From an uncultured Bacteroidota bacterium (GTDB lineage: Bacteria > Bacteroidota > Bacteroidia > AKYH767-A > 2013-40CM-41-45), in contig CALMQM010000122.1 in NCBI GenBank assembly GCA_937871435.1, forward strand, positions 1 to 64,000: a stretch of DNA of 64,000 bases. Reading direction: 5' to 3'. A program made the position numbers and the translations under genes. The notes beneath the pieces were generated by a model. The model made no database searches. It saw nothing but the letters and a program-made list of their open reading frames with translations, and was not told where the DNA came from. How positions within the stretch are numbered: the first letter of the stretch is position 1; the number at the start of each line of letters is the position of its first letter. Shown here one piece after another: positions 1-7,173 of the stretch.

Positions 1-963
1 GAAAAGTGATGGCGTATTAAATTTCAGATATTTGCATTGATTGCAAGTGCAATCTGGATCGTATTTCATAATGAAAATATTGTGATGTTCTATTTCTGTG
101 TATTTCTCACGATAGCAAATGCATCGAATAAGTGAATTGTTTAACCTTTTGAAGATATCTTTCAATTTGTCAGCGTATGGGAGTAGCCCTCCGTCTGTGA
201 TTTCAATTTCCTTATTTTCATTTACCTTTACTTTTTGCAACAACTCATGAATTTCTTTGTTATTTGTTTTAAGACAAAAGTTAGAATATGAATCATAAAT
301 CTTTTCATCTAGGTTGAAAGGGAAAATTCTTGAAAGAGTTCTAGGGTAAATCAGACTGAAGCCTTCAAAATAATTAAGAACTGTGCTAATTTGGTCAACT
401 ATATGTAGCGATTTGAGTTTTCCATCTACCTTAATTTGGTTAATTGGTTTGTTCTTAAGGTGAGGATTAGTTTCGTATTCAAGATACTCGGCAATGCTTT
501 CAAGTTTATCAGTGTCAAGATCTCGGAGAATTTGGTTTTGTAAATCTGCAACGTTTATGTATTGACATTCCACGTTATATTCAGCAAGTTTATCTAAAGA
601 TTTGCAACTACATTTATTTTCAGCAGAAATGCAAAAAATGATAAAAGTTCTAAAGGAATTAAATTTTTTGTGCTTAATAAAAAGGTCAACAGTTTTTGAA
701 ATTTTAGTTGACTTGTTTTGTGAAGTAATTTGGTAAGCAATTTTTTCTTTGTTGTAAAACAAATCAATTGCGCTTTCATTTTGCCTTACTGCATTGGAGT
801 TTTTTAAATCGTATTCGTATATTAGATTCAAAAGAGTTTTAAAAAAATCTTCTGCTACAATGTTTATGTCAATGAAATTTAGCTTATTGGAAAGCTTCAC
901 TCTTGCAACTATGAAAGCAAAAGCAAATTCAATTTTTCTAATGGCTACTAGTCTTCTATCCAT
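1..963 (-). CDS. SMEK-domain-like protein, partial (runs off left edge)
   Basis: Reverse-strand reading from an ATG at 963 stays open for 321 codons to the window edge. An in-frame TAA lies directly before the ATG, which fixes the start. Residues ~20-110 match what I remember of the SMEK domain: a stretch reading INIVAEDFFKTLLNLIY, then AIDLFYNKEKIAYQITS, then a T/K-rich helix and a hydrophobic strand FRTFIIFCIS. The D-x(n)-Q-x-T pattern looks like a degenerate restriction-endonuclease-type core. Near the edge (residues ~302-307) is a CTCNQC cluster that could bind metal. SMEK proteins are associated with bacterial conflict or defence loci, but the exact role is not known to me. Very AT-rich compared with the genes to its right, which suggests horizontal origin. 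The missing C-terminus and neighbours lie outside the window. Confidence 0.7.
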   Translation of the reverse strand, partial: MDRRLVAIRKIEFAFAFIVARVKLSNKLNFIDINIVAEDFFKTLLNLIYEYDLKNSNAVRQNESAIDLFYNKEKIAYQITSQNKSTKISKTVDLFIKHKKFNSFRTFIIFCISAENKCSCKSLDKLAEYNVECQYINVADLQNQILRDLDTDKLESIAEYLEYETNPHLKNKPINQIKVDGKLKSLHIVDQISTVLNYFEGFSLIYPRTLSRIFPFNLDEKIYDSYSNFCLKTNNKEIHELLQKVKVNENKEIEITDGGLLPYADKLKDIFKRLNNSLIRCICYREKYTEIEHHNIFIMKYDPDCTCNQCKYLKFNTPSLF

Positions 964-1132
964 TTATATGTGCTAAACAATTTTTATTTCGTCTGATGTC
1001 AATGTACGATTTCAAAATAAACTTTCTTTACATTTTTACAGTTGTTTGTTAATTTTAGTCGATAACTGTTGTTGTTGGATAGTATTATACGTACAAATTA
1101 TTGTAAAAGGGACGAAAGTTGAAGGCTATAGA

Positions 1133-1146
1133 GAAATGATCATTTC
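1133..1146. promoter_or_regulatory. 14-bp perfect palindrome, operator-like
   Basis: GAAATGATCATTTC is a perfect two-fold palindrome lying between the divergently transcribed SMEK-like gene and ridA, 170 bases from the former start. It has the form of a dimeric repressor site. No binding protein is known, so function is inference only. Confidence 0.3.
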
Positions 1147-1216
1147 ATGGGATAAGGAATTTCGATAATAACATTCTTAAAGCGTATACTAACTAGACAA
1201 TCTAACCCTGAGCGCT

Positions 1217-1269
1217 GCGATCCCGTAATTGCGTGAGAACGAAGCACGGGTTGGTCGGTAGTGGATCGC
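1217..1269 (+). other. Potential stem-loop upstream of ridA
   Basis: GCGATC (1217-1222) pairs with GATCGC (1264-1269). Directly inside it CCGT (1223-1226) pairs with ACGG (1246-1249), leaving a 3' bulge at 1250-1263 and a ~19-base loop. The stretch is more GC-rich than its surroundings. It could be a small structured RNA, a leader or a relic end of an inserted element. I do not recognise an Rfam class. Confidence 0.3.
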
Positions 1270-1344
1270 GTTTATTTCTTATTCCAAAATTTTAAACCAA
1301 CCTCTAAAAAATTCCAGATATTCGCCCCTTCTAATTTCCAACAC

Positions 1345-1758
1345 ATGTCCGACCAGATCAATTCTTCCAAAGCTCCTGAACCTGTTGGCTTATATCCCCA
1401 CGCACGGCGGGTGGGAAATTTACTATTCCTCAGTGGGGTGGGACCGAGGGAAAGAGGAACGAAGAATATTCCTGGTGTGGAACTTGATGAAAAAGGGAAT
1501 ATCGTTTCGTACGATATCGAAAAGCAGTGCCGGTCGGTGTTTCAGAATGTGAAGTATATCCTGGAGGATGCCGGATCGGGATGGGATAAGATCGTGGATG
1601 TGACAGTGTATCTCACCAATATGAAAGACGATTTTCCGATATATAATCGGCTGTGGGCGGAGTATTTTAAAGAGAACCCGCCGTGCAGGACTACGCTGGA
1701 AATCAATTGTTTACCTACTCCGATTGGCATTGAGCTGAAGGTTATTGCGACTATTTAG
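1345..1758 (+). CDS. RidA-family deaminase, 2-aminomuconate deaminase-like
   Basis: A 137-residue RidA/YjgF/UK114 protein. The start is taken at MSDQINSSKAPEPVGLYPHA because this gives the normal family length; the frame is open upstream to a GTG at 1261. Motifs are LFLSGVGPRERG, IPGVELDEKGNIVSYDI, DVTVYLTNMKDDFPIYNRLW, the active-site Arg in CRTTLEI and the C-terminal ELKVIA. The G-P-R-E/Q-R-G and IPGVELD segments are what I associate with the 2-aminomuconate deaminase branch (kynurenine or aminophenol degradation) rather than generic enamine RidA. No kynurenine genes are adjacent, so general imine hydrolysis remains possible. Cytoplasmic trimer by family. Confidence 0.85.
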   Translation: MSDQINSSKAPEPVGLYPHARRVGNLLFLSGVGPRERGTKNIPGVELDEKGNIVSYDIEKQCRSVFQNVKYILEDAGSGWDKIVDVTVYLTNMKDDFPIYNRLWAEYFKENPPCRTTLEINCLPTPIGIELKVIATI

Positions 1759-1764
1759 AGTTTT

Positions 1765-1828
1765 TTTCGCGCAAAGGCGCAAAGATCGCAGAGAGAGGGC
1801 TTTGCGTTCTTTGCGCCTTCGCGCGAAA
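1765..1828. repeat. CGCAAAG palindromic element, gene-less MITE-like copy
   Basis: A 64-base element made of two inverted 29-base arms (1765-1793 and 1800-1828) that match at 26 of 29 positions, separated by 6 bases. Each arm starts TTTCG and carries iterated CGCAAAG-type heptamers. The outer ends are the same as those that enclose the GxxExxY gene at 12761-13207. It lies 6 bases after the ridA stop. It would form a long RNA hairpin and could also act as a terminator. Confidence 0.85.
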
Positions 1829-1894
1829 TCTAAAAAGCTGAAAAACAGTCAATTTTGAGGCATTGAGCTACTTTCCAATAGCTTTTATTTTCCT

Positions 1895-1902
1895 TATTTT
1901 TG
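1895..1902 (+). promoter_or_regulatory. Bacteroidota-type -7 box before ileS
   Basis: TATTTTTG fits TAnnTTTG, the -7 element of Bacteroidota sigma-ABfr promoters, 76 bases before the ileS ATG. I do not see a well-spaced -33 TTG, so this is a candidate only. It would transcribe ileS, the dksA-like gene and lspA. Confidence 0.4.
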
Positions 1903-1978
1903 CGGGCCTTAAAATGGGTGGGGAGAGATTCGTGGTTTTTGGAAATTTAAGGCTTTAAGAAATAAATGAAAGGGCTGT

Positions 1979-4900
1979 ATGTCATTGAAATACAGGGAAT
2001 TTAAGCAGCTTGACTTACCTTCTGTTTCCAGGGAAATCCTGGCGAAATGGGAAGCGGAAAAGACTTTTGAAGCCAGCGTGAACAGCCGGGAGGGCCGTCA
2101 GTCCTTTACTTTTTACGAGGGGCCCCCGTCGGCGAACGGACTTCCCGGCATTCACCATGTCATGGCCCGGGCGATCAAGGATATTTTTTGTCGCTACAAA
2201 ACGCTCAAAGGTTTTCAGGTAAAACGCAAAGGCGGTTGGGATACTCACGGTCTGCCAATCGAACTGAGCGTCGAGAAAACTTTGGGCATCCGCAAAGATG
2301 ATATCGGGAAAACAATTTCCATCGAAGAGTACAACAAAGCCTGTCGCAAAGAAGTGATGAAGTACAAAGACGTGTGGGACGACCTCACACGTAAGATGGG
2401 CTACTGGGTGGATCTCGATAATCCATACATCACATTCACGAACGATTACATCGAATCGTGCTGGTATCTCCTGAAAGAACTTTACAAAAAAGATCTTCTT
2501 TACAAAGGCTATACAATCCAACCGTATTCTCCCGCAGCGGGAACTGGATTGAGTTCGCATGAACTGAATCAACCGGGGACGTATAAGATGGTGAAGGATA
2601 CAACGGCGGTTGTACAATTCAGGATTAAGAATTTAGAATCAGGAATTGAAGGTCCTCTTTATTTTTTAGCATGGACGACAACACCGTGGACCCTTCCTTC
2701 CAATACTGCTCTTGCAGTGGGAGCGAAGATTTCCTATGTCGCTGTACAGACATTCAATCCATATTCACACGAAGCAGTGACTGTAATTCTTGCAAAAGAT
2801 TTACTTGGTCGTTATTTCCCGGAGAAGAACGCGGAATTGAAAATGGAAGATTACAAAGCGGGCGACAAAGCGATTCCGTTTCGTGTGCTGAAAGAATTTA
2901 CAGGAAAAGACTTCGAAGGTGTTCGCTACGAACAACTGCTACCGTATACTCAACCGACAGACGGTGATGCATTCCGTGTGGTTTTAGGTGATTTTGTAAC
3001 TACAGAAGACGGAACAGGTATCGTTCACATCGCGCCGAGTTTTGGCGCGGATGACTTTCGTGTCGCGAAACAAAACGGCATCGGTTCGCTCACGCTTGTC
3101 GATAAGCAAGGACGCTTCACTTCCGAGATGGGAGAATTTGCCGGTGAGTTTGTAAAAGAACAATACCTCAGCGATGCTGAGAAAGAAATAGAAAAGAAAA
3201 AACAAGGCGGAGAGAAATATCTCAGCGTGGATGAACGTATTTCCATCAAACTGAAAAAAGAAGGCAAAGCTTTCAAGGTGGAGAAATACGAACATACCTA
3301 TCCGCATTGCTGGAGAACGGATAAACCTGTATTGTATTATCCGCTGGATTCCTGGTTCATCCGAACTACAGCGAAAAAAGATCGTCTCGTTGAACTGAAC
3401 AAAACAATCAACTGGAAACCGGAGAGTACAGGAACCGGACGTTTCGGCAACTGGCTGGAAAATCTGGTCGACTGGAATTTGAGTCGTTCACGTTACTGGG
3501 GAATTCCGCTGCCGATCTGGAGAACAGAAGATGGCAGTGAAGAAATATGTGTTGGATCTGTACAGGAATTGCACGATGAAATTGAAAAGGCGATCAAAGC
3601 CGGTTTGATGAAGTCGAATCCGTACAAAGAAATTCAGCAATCTACATTCAACATTCATCAATCTACTTTTGATCTCCATCGTCCGTATGTGGATGATGTC
3701 ATCCTTGTTTCCGCTTCCGGAAAACCAATGAAGCGCGAACTCGATCTGATCGATGTGTGGTTTGACAGCGGCGCAATGCCGTATGCTCAGTGGCATTTTA
3801 TGGGTGACTTTGAGTCGCTACCTTTCAAAGGGACAAGGGACGAGGGGCGAGGGACGGACGTGAAAAGTAGGATGGGGGATGAGGGACGAGGCGCGGCTTT
3901 TCCGGCTGATTTCATCGCGGAAGGTGTGGATCAGACCAGAGGATGGTTCTTCACATTGCATGCAATCGCTGTTCTGGCTTTTGATTCCATCGCTTTCAAA
4001 AATGTAGTGAGCAACGGACTGGTGCTTGACAAGAATGGAAATAAAATGTCGAAGCGTCTGGGCAATGCCGTTGATCCCTTTGAGACACTGGGTAAATATG
4101 GTCCGGATGCGACACGCTGGTACATGATCAGCAATGCATCGCCCTGGGATAATTTGAAATTTAATTTGGACGGCATTACGGAAGTACAACGGAAGTTCTT
4201 CGGAACACTGTACAATACCTATTCCTTCTTTGCGTTGTATGCCAATATAGACGGTTTTAATTTTTCGGAAACTGAAGTTCCGTACAATGACAGAACAGAA
4301 CTTGATCGCTGGATTTTATCCGAGTTGAATTCACTGATCAAAGTCGTGGATGTCGCCTATGCGGAATATGAACCGACGAAAGCCTGCCGTGCGATCTCTG
4401 ATTTCGTGAGTGAGCACCTGAGTAACTGGTATGTTCGTTTGAGTCGTCGTCGTTTCTGGAAAGGAGAATACAGCACTGATAAAATCGCGGCGTATCAGAC
4501 ATTGTATACATGTCTCGAGACTGTGGCGATTCTGATGTCACCTGTAGCGCCGTTCTACAGTGACCAATTGTTTTGTGATCTGAATACAGTATCCGGAAAA
4601 TGGAAAGTGAACTCTGTTCACCTCGCTGATTTTCCTGTTGCGGACGATGCGCACATCGACAAATCACTGGAAGAACGAATGGAATTGGGTCAGCAGATCT
4701 CTTCGATGATTCTTTCATTACGGAAAAAAGTAAACATCCGTGTGCGCCAGCCTTTGAACAAGATGTTGCTGCCGGTGCTGGAACAAGGTTTCCGGGAGAA
4801 AGTGGAGCTGGTGAAGGACCTGATTCTGGCGGAGGTGAATGTGAAGGAAATCGAATACATCCACGATACGCGTGGCATTCTGACCAAGAAGATCAAGGCG

Positions 4901-5431
4901 AATTTCAAGATCCTTGGGAAGAAAGTGGGCGGACTGATGAAAGATGTCGCTGCTGCAATTGGCGGGATGACACAGGAAGACATTTCGCGTTTTGAGCAGG
5001 AGAAGGAATTCTCTCTGCAGGCAGGCGGACAAACGGTTGTTCTTGTGCCGGAAGATGTGGAAATTACATCCGAAGATATTCCGGGATGGCAGGTAGCGAG
5101 TGAGGGCAAACTCACGGTAGCCCTGGATGTCACCCTGACGGAGCAATTGAAAGAGGAGGGAATCGCCCGGGAATTCATCAACCGGGTGCAGAATTTGCGA
5201 AAAGATAAAGGCTTTGAGGTGACCGACCGGATCGACCTTAAAGTGCTGAAACACCCGTCAATTCAGCCTTCCCTGATTAATAATAAAGAGTATATTTGCG
5301 CGGAAATTTTGGCCGCCTCACTTGATTTGGTTGATCGGTTGGATGGTGATGATGCGGTGGAAGTGGAAGTTGACGAAGATATTCTCACACGGATCAGTAT
5401 TAAAAAGCACGTAACATCTCTTGTCAGTTAA
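1979..5431 (+). CDS. ileS: Isoleucyl-tRNA synthetase (type 2 / eukaryote-like)
   Basis: Charges tRNA-Ile with isoleucine in the cytoplasm. The 1150 residues hold a class I core, the CP1 editing domain with WTTTPWTLPSN and DGTGIVHIAPSFGADDF, the KMSKR loop (NKMSKRLGN), and an anticodon-binding domain (WYVRLSRRRFW) with a long C-terminal extension, as in IleRS2 enzymes. The class I signature normally reading HxGH is GIHH here (SANGLPGIHHVMAR). This swapped form has been described in IleRS2 proteins that are hyper-resistant to mupirocin. Two stretches look like in-frame intergenic repeats: about residues 552-565 (IQQSTFNIHQSTF) and 617-638 (GTRDEGRG...GDEGRG), placed in loops between conserved blocks. 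First gene of an apparent ileS-dksA-lspA operon; 35 bases separate it from the next gene. Confidence 0.97.
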   Translation: MSLKYREFKQLDLPSVSREILAKWEAEKTFEASVNSREGRQSFTFYEGPPSANGLPGIHHVMARAIKDIFCRYKTLKGFQVKRKGGWDTHGLPIELSVEKTLGIRKDDIGKTISIEEYNKACRKEVMKYKDVWDDLTRKMGYWVDLDNPYITFTNDYIESCWYLLKELYKKDLLYKGYTIQPYSPAAGTGLSSHELNQPGTYKMVKDTTAVVQFRIKNLESGIEGPLYFLAWTTTPWTLPSNTALAVGAKISYVAVQTFNPYSHEAVTVILAKDLLGRYFPEKNAELKMEDYKAGDKAIPFRVLKEFTGKDFEGVRYEQLLPYTQPTDGDAFRVVLGDFVTTEDGTGIVHIAPSFGADDFRVAKQNGIGSLTLVDKQGRFTSEMGEFAGEFVKEQYLSDAEKEIEKKKQGGEKYLSVDERISIKLKKEGKAFKVEKYEHTYPHCWRTDKPVLYYPLDSWFIRTTAKKDRLVELNKTINWKPESTGTGRFGNWLENLVDWNLSRSRYWGIPLPIWRTEDGSEEICVGSVQELHDEIEKAIKAGLMKSNPYKEIQQSTFNIHQSTFDLHRPYVDDVILVSASGKPMKRELDLIDVWFDSGAMPYAQWHFMGDFESLPFKGTRDEGRGTDVKSRMGDEGRGAAFPADFIAEGVDQTRGWFFTLHAIAVLAFDSIAFKNVVSNGLVLDKNGNKMSKRLGNAVDPFETLGKYGPDATRWYMISNASPWDNLKFNLDGITEVQRKFFGTLYNTYSFFALYANIDGFNFSETEVPYNDRTELDRWILSELNSLIKVVDVAYAEYEPTKACRAISDFVSEHLSNWYVRLSRRRFWKGEYSTDKIAAYQTLYTCLETVAILMSPVAPFYSDQLFCDLNTVSGKWKVNSVHLADFPVADDAHIDKSLEERMELGQQISSMILSLRKKVNIRVRQPLNKMLLPVLEQGFREKVELVKDLILAEVNVKEIEYIHDTRGILTKKIKANFKILGKKVGGLMKDVAAAIGGMTQEDISRFEQEKEFSLQAGGQTVVLVPEDVEITSEDIPGWQVASEGKLTVALDVTLTEQLKEEGIAREFINRVQNLRKDKGFEVTDRIDLKVLKHPSIQPSLINNKEYICAEILAASLDLVDRLDGDDAVEVEVDEDILTRISIKKHVTSLVS
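3829..3891 (+). repeat. GGGACGA-family repeat inside the ileS coding sequence
   Basis: GGGACAAGGGACGAGGGGC and following bases are the same G-rich family that otherwise occurs between genes (6361, 18199, 19339, 55781, 57107). It keeps the ileS frame, reading as GTRDEGRG, and again GDEGRGA at its end, directly before the conserved FPADFIAEGVDQTRGW block. Bases 3830-3853 contain four G-runs spaced by 3-4 bases, so the sense strand has G-quadruplex potential. Confidence 0.75.
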
Positions 5432-5466
5432 GCGGCAGAGACCATTCATTCAAAATACGTTTTCAC

Positions 5467-6282
5467 ATGAGCAAGAAGTCTACTAAAAAAGCGAAACCTG
5501 CAGCAAAAGCAAAGGCTAAACCGGCCGCAAAGGCAAAGTCGAAAGCCGCACCGGCAAAAAAAGTCGTGAAGGCTAAAGCTAAGCCTGCCGCAAAGAAGGC
5601 TAAACCTGCTGTGAAAGCGAAGTCGAAAGCTCCTGCTAAAGCAGTAGCGAAAAAGCCTGCTGCTAAAAAAATAGTAGCGAAGAAAGCTGTGAAGGTTGTT
5701 GCAAAGACCATCACTAAACCATTAGCAAAAGCACCGGCGAAGGCACCTGCGAAACCTGTTGCCAAGCCTGTGGAACATAAACCGGCGCCTGCACCGGCAC
5801 CGAAACCAAATCCAACAGAATCTAAACCTGCGATTTCAAAACATATGCCTTTTAATAAGAAGCCTGAGCCTTCACGTCAGATTGTGAAAGCACCTGAAGA
5901 AAGTGGAAAGAACCGTTACTCCGACAATGAGTTGGAAGAGTTTCGCGAGATCATTATGAAAAAACTGGAAGATGCACGCCGTGAACTGATCACTCTCCAG
6001 GCGCAGCTGACCGCTGCGAATGAGCATGGCACAGACGATACAGCGAGTACATTCAAAATGCTGGAAGATGGTTCCGATTCTCTGGCGAAAGAAGAAGCCG
6101 GACAACTGGCGAGTCGTCAGAAGAAATTTATTGAGCAGTTGGAAAACGCATTGATTCGTATTGAAAATAAAACCTACGGAATTTGTCGTGTCACCGGTAA
6201 ATTGATCCCGAAAGAAAGATTGCGCGCAGTGCCACACACTACTCAGTCAATTGAGGCAAAATTGAATCAATACAGAGACTAA
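5467..6282 (+). CDS. DksA/TraR-family regulator with lysine/alanine/proline-rich N-terminal tail
   Basis: 271 residues. Residues 1 to ~135 are a basic, low-complexity tail of AKPAAKAK-type repeats resembling histone H1 or bacterial H1-like proteins. Residues ~150-271 are a DksA/TraR fold: an acidic coiled-coil hairpin (ELEEFREIIMKKLEDARREL ... LASRQKKFIEQLENALIRIE) and the zinc-finger region beginning YGICRVTGKLIPKERL. The canonical four cysteines are reduced to one, so zinc binding is unlikely. By family it would modulate RNA polymerase through the secondary channel; DNA or RNA binding by the tail is inference. The start is the first ATG, 35 bases after ileS; lspA follows, a gene order common in Bacteroidota. 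Confidence 0.9.
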   Translation: MSKKSTKKAKPAAKAKAKPAAKAKSKAAPAKKVVKAKAKPAAKKAKPAVKAKSKAPAKAVAKKPAAKKIVAKKAVKVVAKTITKPLAKAPAKAPAKPVAKPVEHKPAPAPAPKPNPTESKPAISKHMPFNKKPEPSRQIVKAPEESGKNRYSDNELEEFREIIMKKLEDARRELITLQAQLTAANEHGTDDTASTFKMLEDGSDSLAKEEAGQLASRQKKFIEQLENALIRIENKTYGICRVTGKLIPKERLRAVPHTTQSIEAKLNQYRD

Positions 6283-6299
6283 GAGAGTGAAGAGTGAAT

Positions 6300-6344
6300 A
6301 GTGAAGGGTGAATAGTTTTTCAAACAAACTCTTCACCCTTCACT
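6300..6344. repeat. GTGAAGGG inverted repeat / hairpin
   Basis: AGTGAAGGGTGAA (6300-6312) and TTCACCCTTCACT (6332-6344) form a perfect 13-bp stem with a 19-base loop, just after the dksA-like gene. Its right half (6322-6345) is identical over 24 bases to 53382-53405, and a related fragment sits at 55900-55914. It could act as a terminator or RNA-stability hairpin, but the recurrence shows it is a dispersed repeat. Confidence 0.75.
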
Positions 6345-6360
6345 CTTTACTAAACCAACT

Positions 6361-6413
6361 ACCCGTCCCTCGTCTCTAACAACCGTCCCTCGCCCCCCGT
6401 CCCCTGTCCCTCA
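6361..6413 (+). repeat. GTCCCTC-family repeat abutting the lspA start
   Basis: Irregular GTCCCTC/GTCCCC units fill the leader of lspA and end seven bases before its ATG. The last bases (CCCCTGTCCCTC then an A-rich linker) match those before pheS, so both genes have a repeat-derived ribosome-binding region. The opposite strand has G-quadruplex potential. Confidence 0.8.
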
Positions 6414-6420
6414 CAAAAAG

Positions 6421-7110
6421 ATGTCCTCCCTCACTTCCAACCCCCTCTTCAAGCGTGCGGCACTCATCGTGTTTCTCGTGTTGCTTATTGATCAGGTGGT
6501 GAAGATCTGGATCAAGACGCACATGTATCTCGGGGAAGAATTTGAAATCACGAAATGGTTTGTGATTCATTTCACGGAAAATAACGGGATGGCTTTCGGG
6601 ATGGAATTCGGAGGCAAGGCCGGAAAAATTTTTCTGAGTCTATTTCGAATTGTCGCTTCATTGGGGATTGGCTGGTACCTGATCCATCTGATTCGTCAGC
6701 GTACGCATCCTATTCTGATCACCTGTTTCTCATTCATCTTCGCAGGAGCAGTAGGAAATATTATCGACAGCGCGGTGTACGGACTGATGTTCTCTGACAG
6801 CATGGATGGTGTTTCCCGTTTTCTTCCTGCAGAAGGCGGATATGCCGGTTTTCTGCATGGCAGAGTGGTGGACATGTTGTATTTCCCGTTGATGTCGGGA
6901 CGTTTTCCCGACTGGCTGCCGATCTGGGGCGGGGATACCTTTTTATTTTTCCGTCCTGTCTTTAACATTGCAGATTCTTCGATTTCCATCGGAGTTTTTC
7001 TCTTTATTATTTTTCAAAACAGAATTTCTGCCGCGATGAAGAAAAAAGAAGATGCGTTAAAAGTGAGTCAGGAAGAACCTGTTCTTGATTCCGGCGAAAA
7101 TCTTTCGTAG
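6421..7110 (+). CDS. lspA: Lipoprotein signal peptidase (signal peptidase II)
   Basis: An inner-membrane aspartic protease that cleaves prolipoprotein signal peptides after lipidation. 229 residues with four hydrophobic segments (~12-29, ~70-90, ~98-118, ~183-201). Family motifs are FTENNGMAFGM, GAVGNIIDSAVYG (first catalytic Asp) and FNIADSSISIG (second catalytic Asp). It is longer than the E. coli enzyme because of a loop between the catalytic segments, which is usual in Bacteroidota. Third gene after ileS and the dksA-like gene. A repeat tract fills its leader, so translation initiation does not use a normal Shine-Dalgarno. Confidence 0.95.
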   Translation: MSSLTSNPLFKRAALIVFLVLLIDQVVKIWIKTHMYLGEEFEITKWFVIHFTENNGMAFGMEFGGKAGKIFLSLFRIVASLGIGWYLIHLIRQRTHPILITCFSFIFAGAVGNIIDSAVYGLMFSDSMDGVSRFLPAEGGYAGFLHGRVVDMLYFPLMSGRFPDWLPIWGGDTFLFFRPVFNIADSSISIGVFLFIIFQNRISAAMKKKEDALKVSQEEPVLDSGENLS

Positions 7111-7173
7111 TGTTGTATCCGTTTTCCGGAACCGGAAAACTGCCTTCCTGTTCTCGTCTGAATTTCCTGTCAC

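Larger units (their letters stand above)
964..1344. other. Intergenic region with palindromes, no gene seen
   Basis: About 380 bases between the SMEK-like gene and ridA. I see no coding frame that looks real. The open frame entering ridA from a GTG at 1261 reads low-complexity F/K/N-rich residues and is probably leader. It contains a 14-base perfect palindrome and a hairpin, listed separately. No tRNA is visible that could mark an attachment site. Confidence 0.6.

Noticed and set aside
594-779. 61-residue minus-strand reading frame in the left-edge region
   Set aside because: It is out of frame inside the longer 321-codon SMEK-like gene that runs to the window edge and gives a much better protein.
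1261-1344. Longer ridA start at GTG 1261
   Set aside because: It adds 28 F/K/N-rich residues absent from the RidA family and overlaps a predicted stem; the ATG at 1345 gives normal length.
2015-2617. 200-codon minus-strand frame opposite ileS (and similar frames to 5254)
   Set aside because: Antisense shadows of a strongly conserved synthetase; composition is typical of reverse-frame translation and no motif is present.
5463-5765. 100-codon Ala/Phe-rich minus-strand frame
   Set aside because: It is the complement of the AKP-repeat tail of the DksA-like gene, which keeps the frame open by its codon composition.
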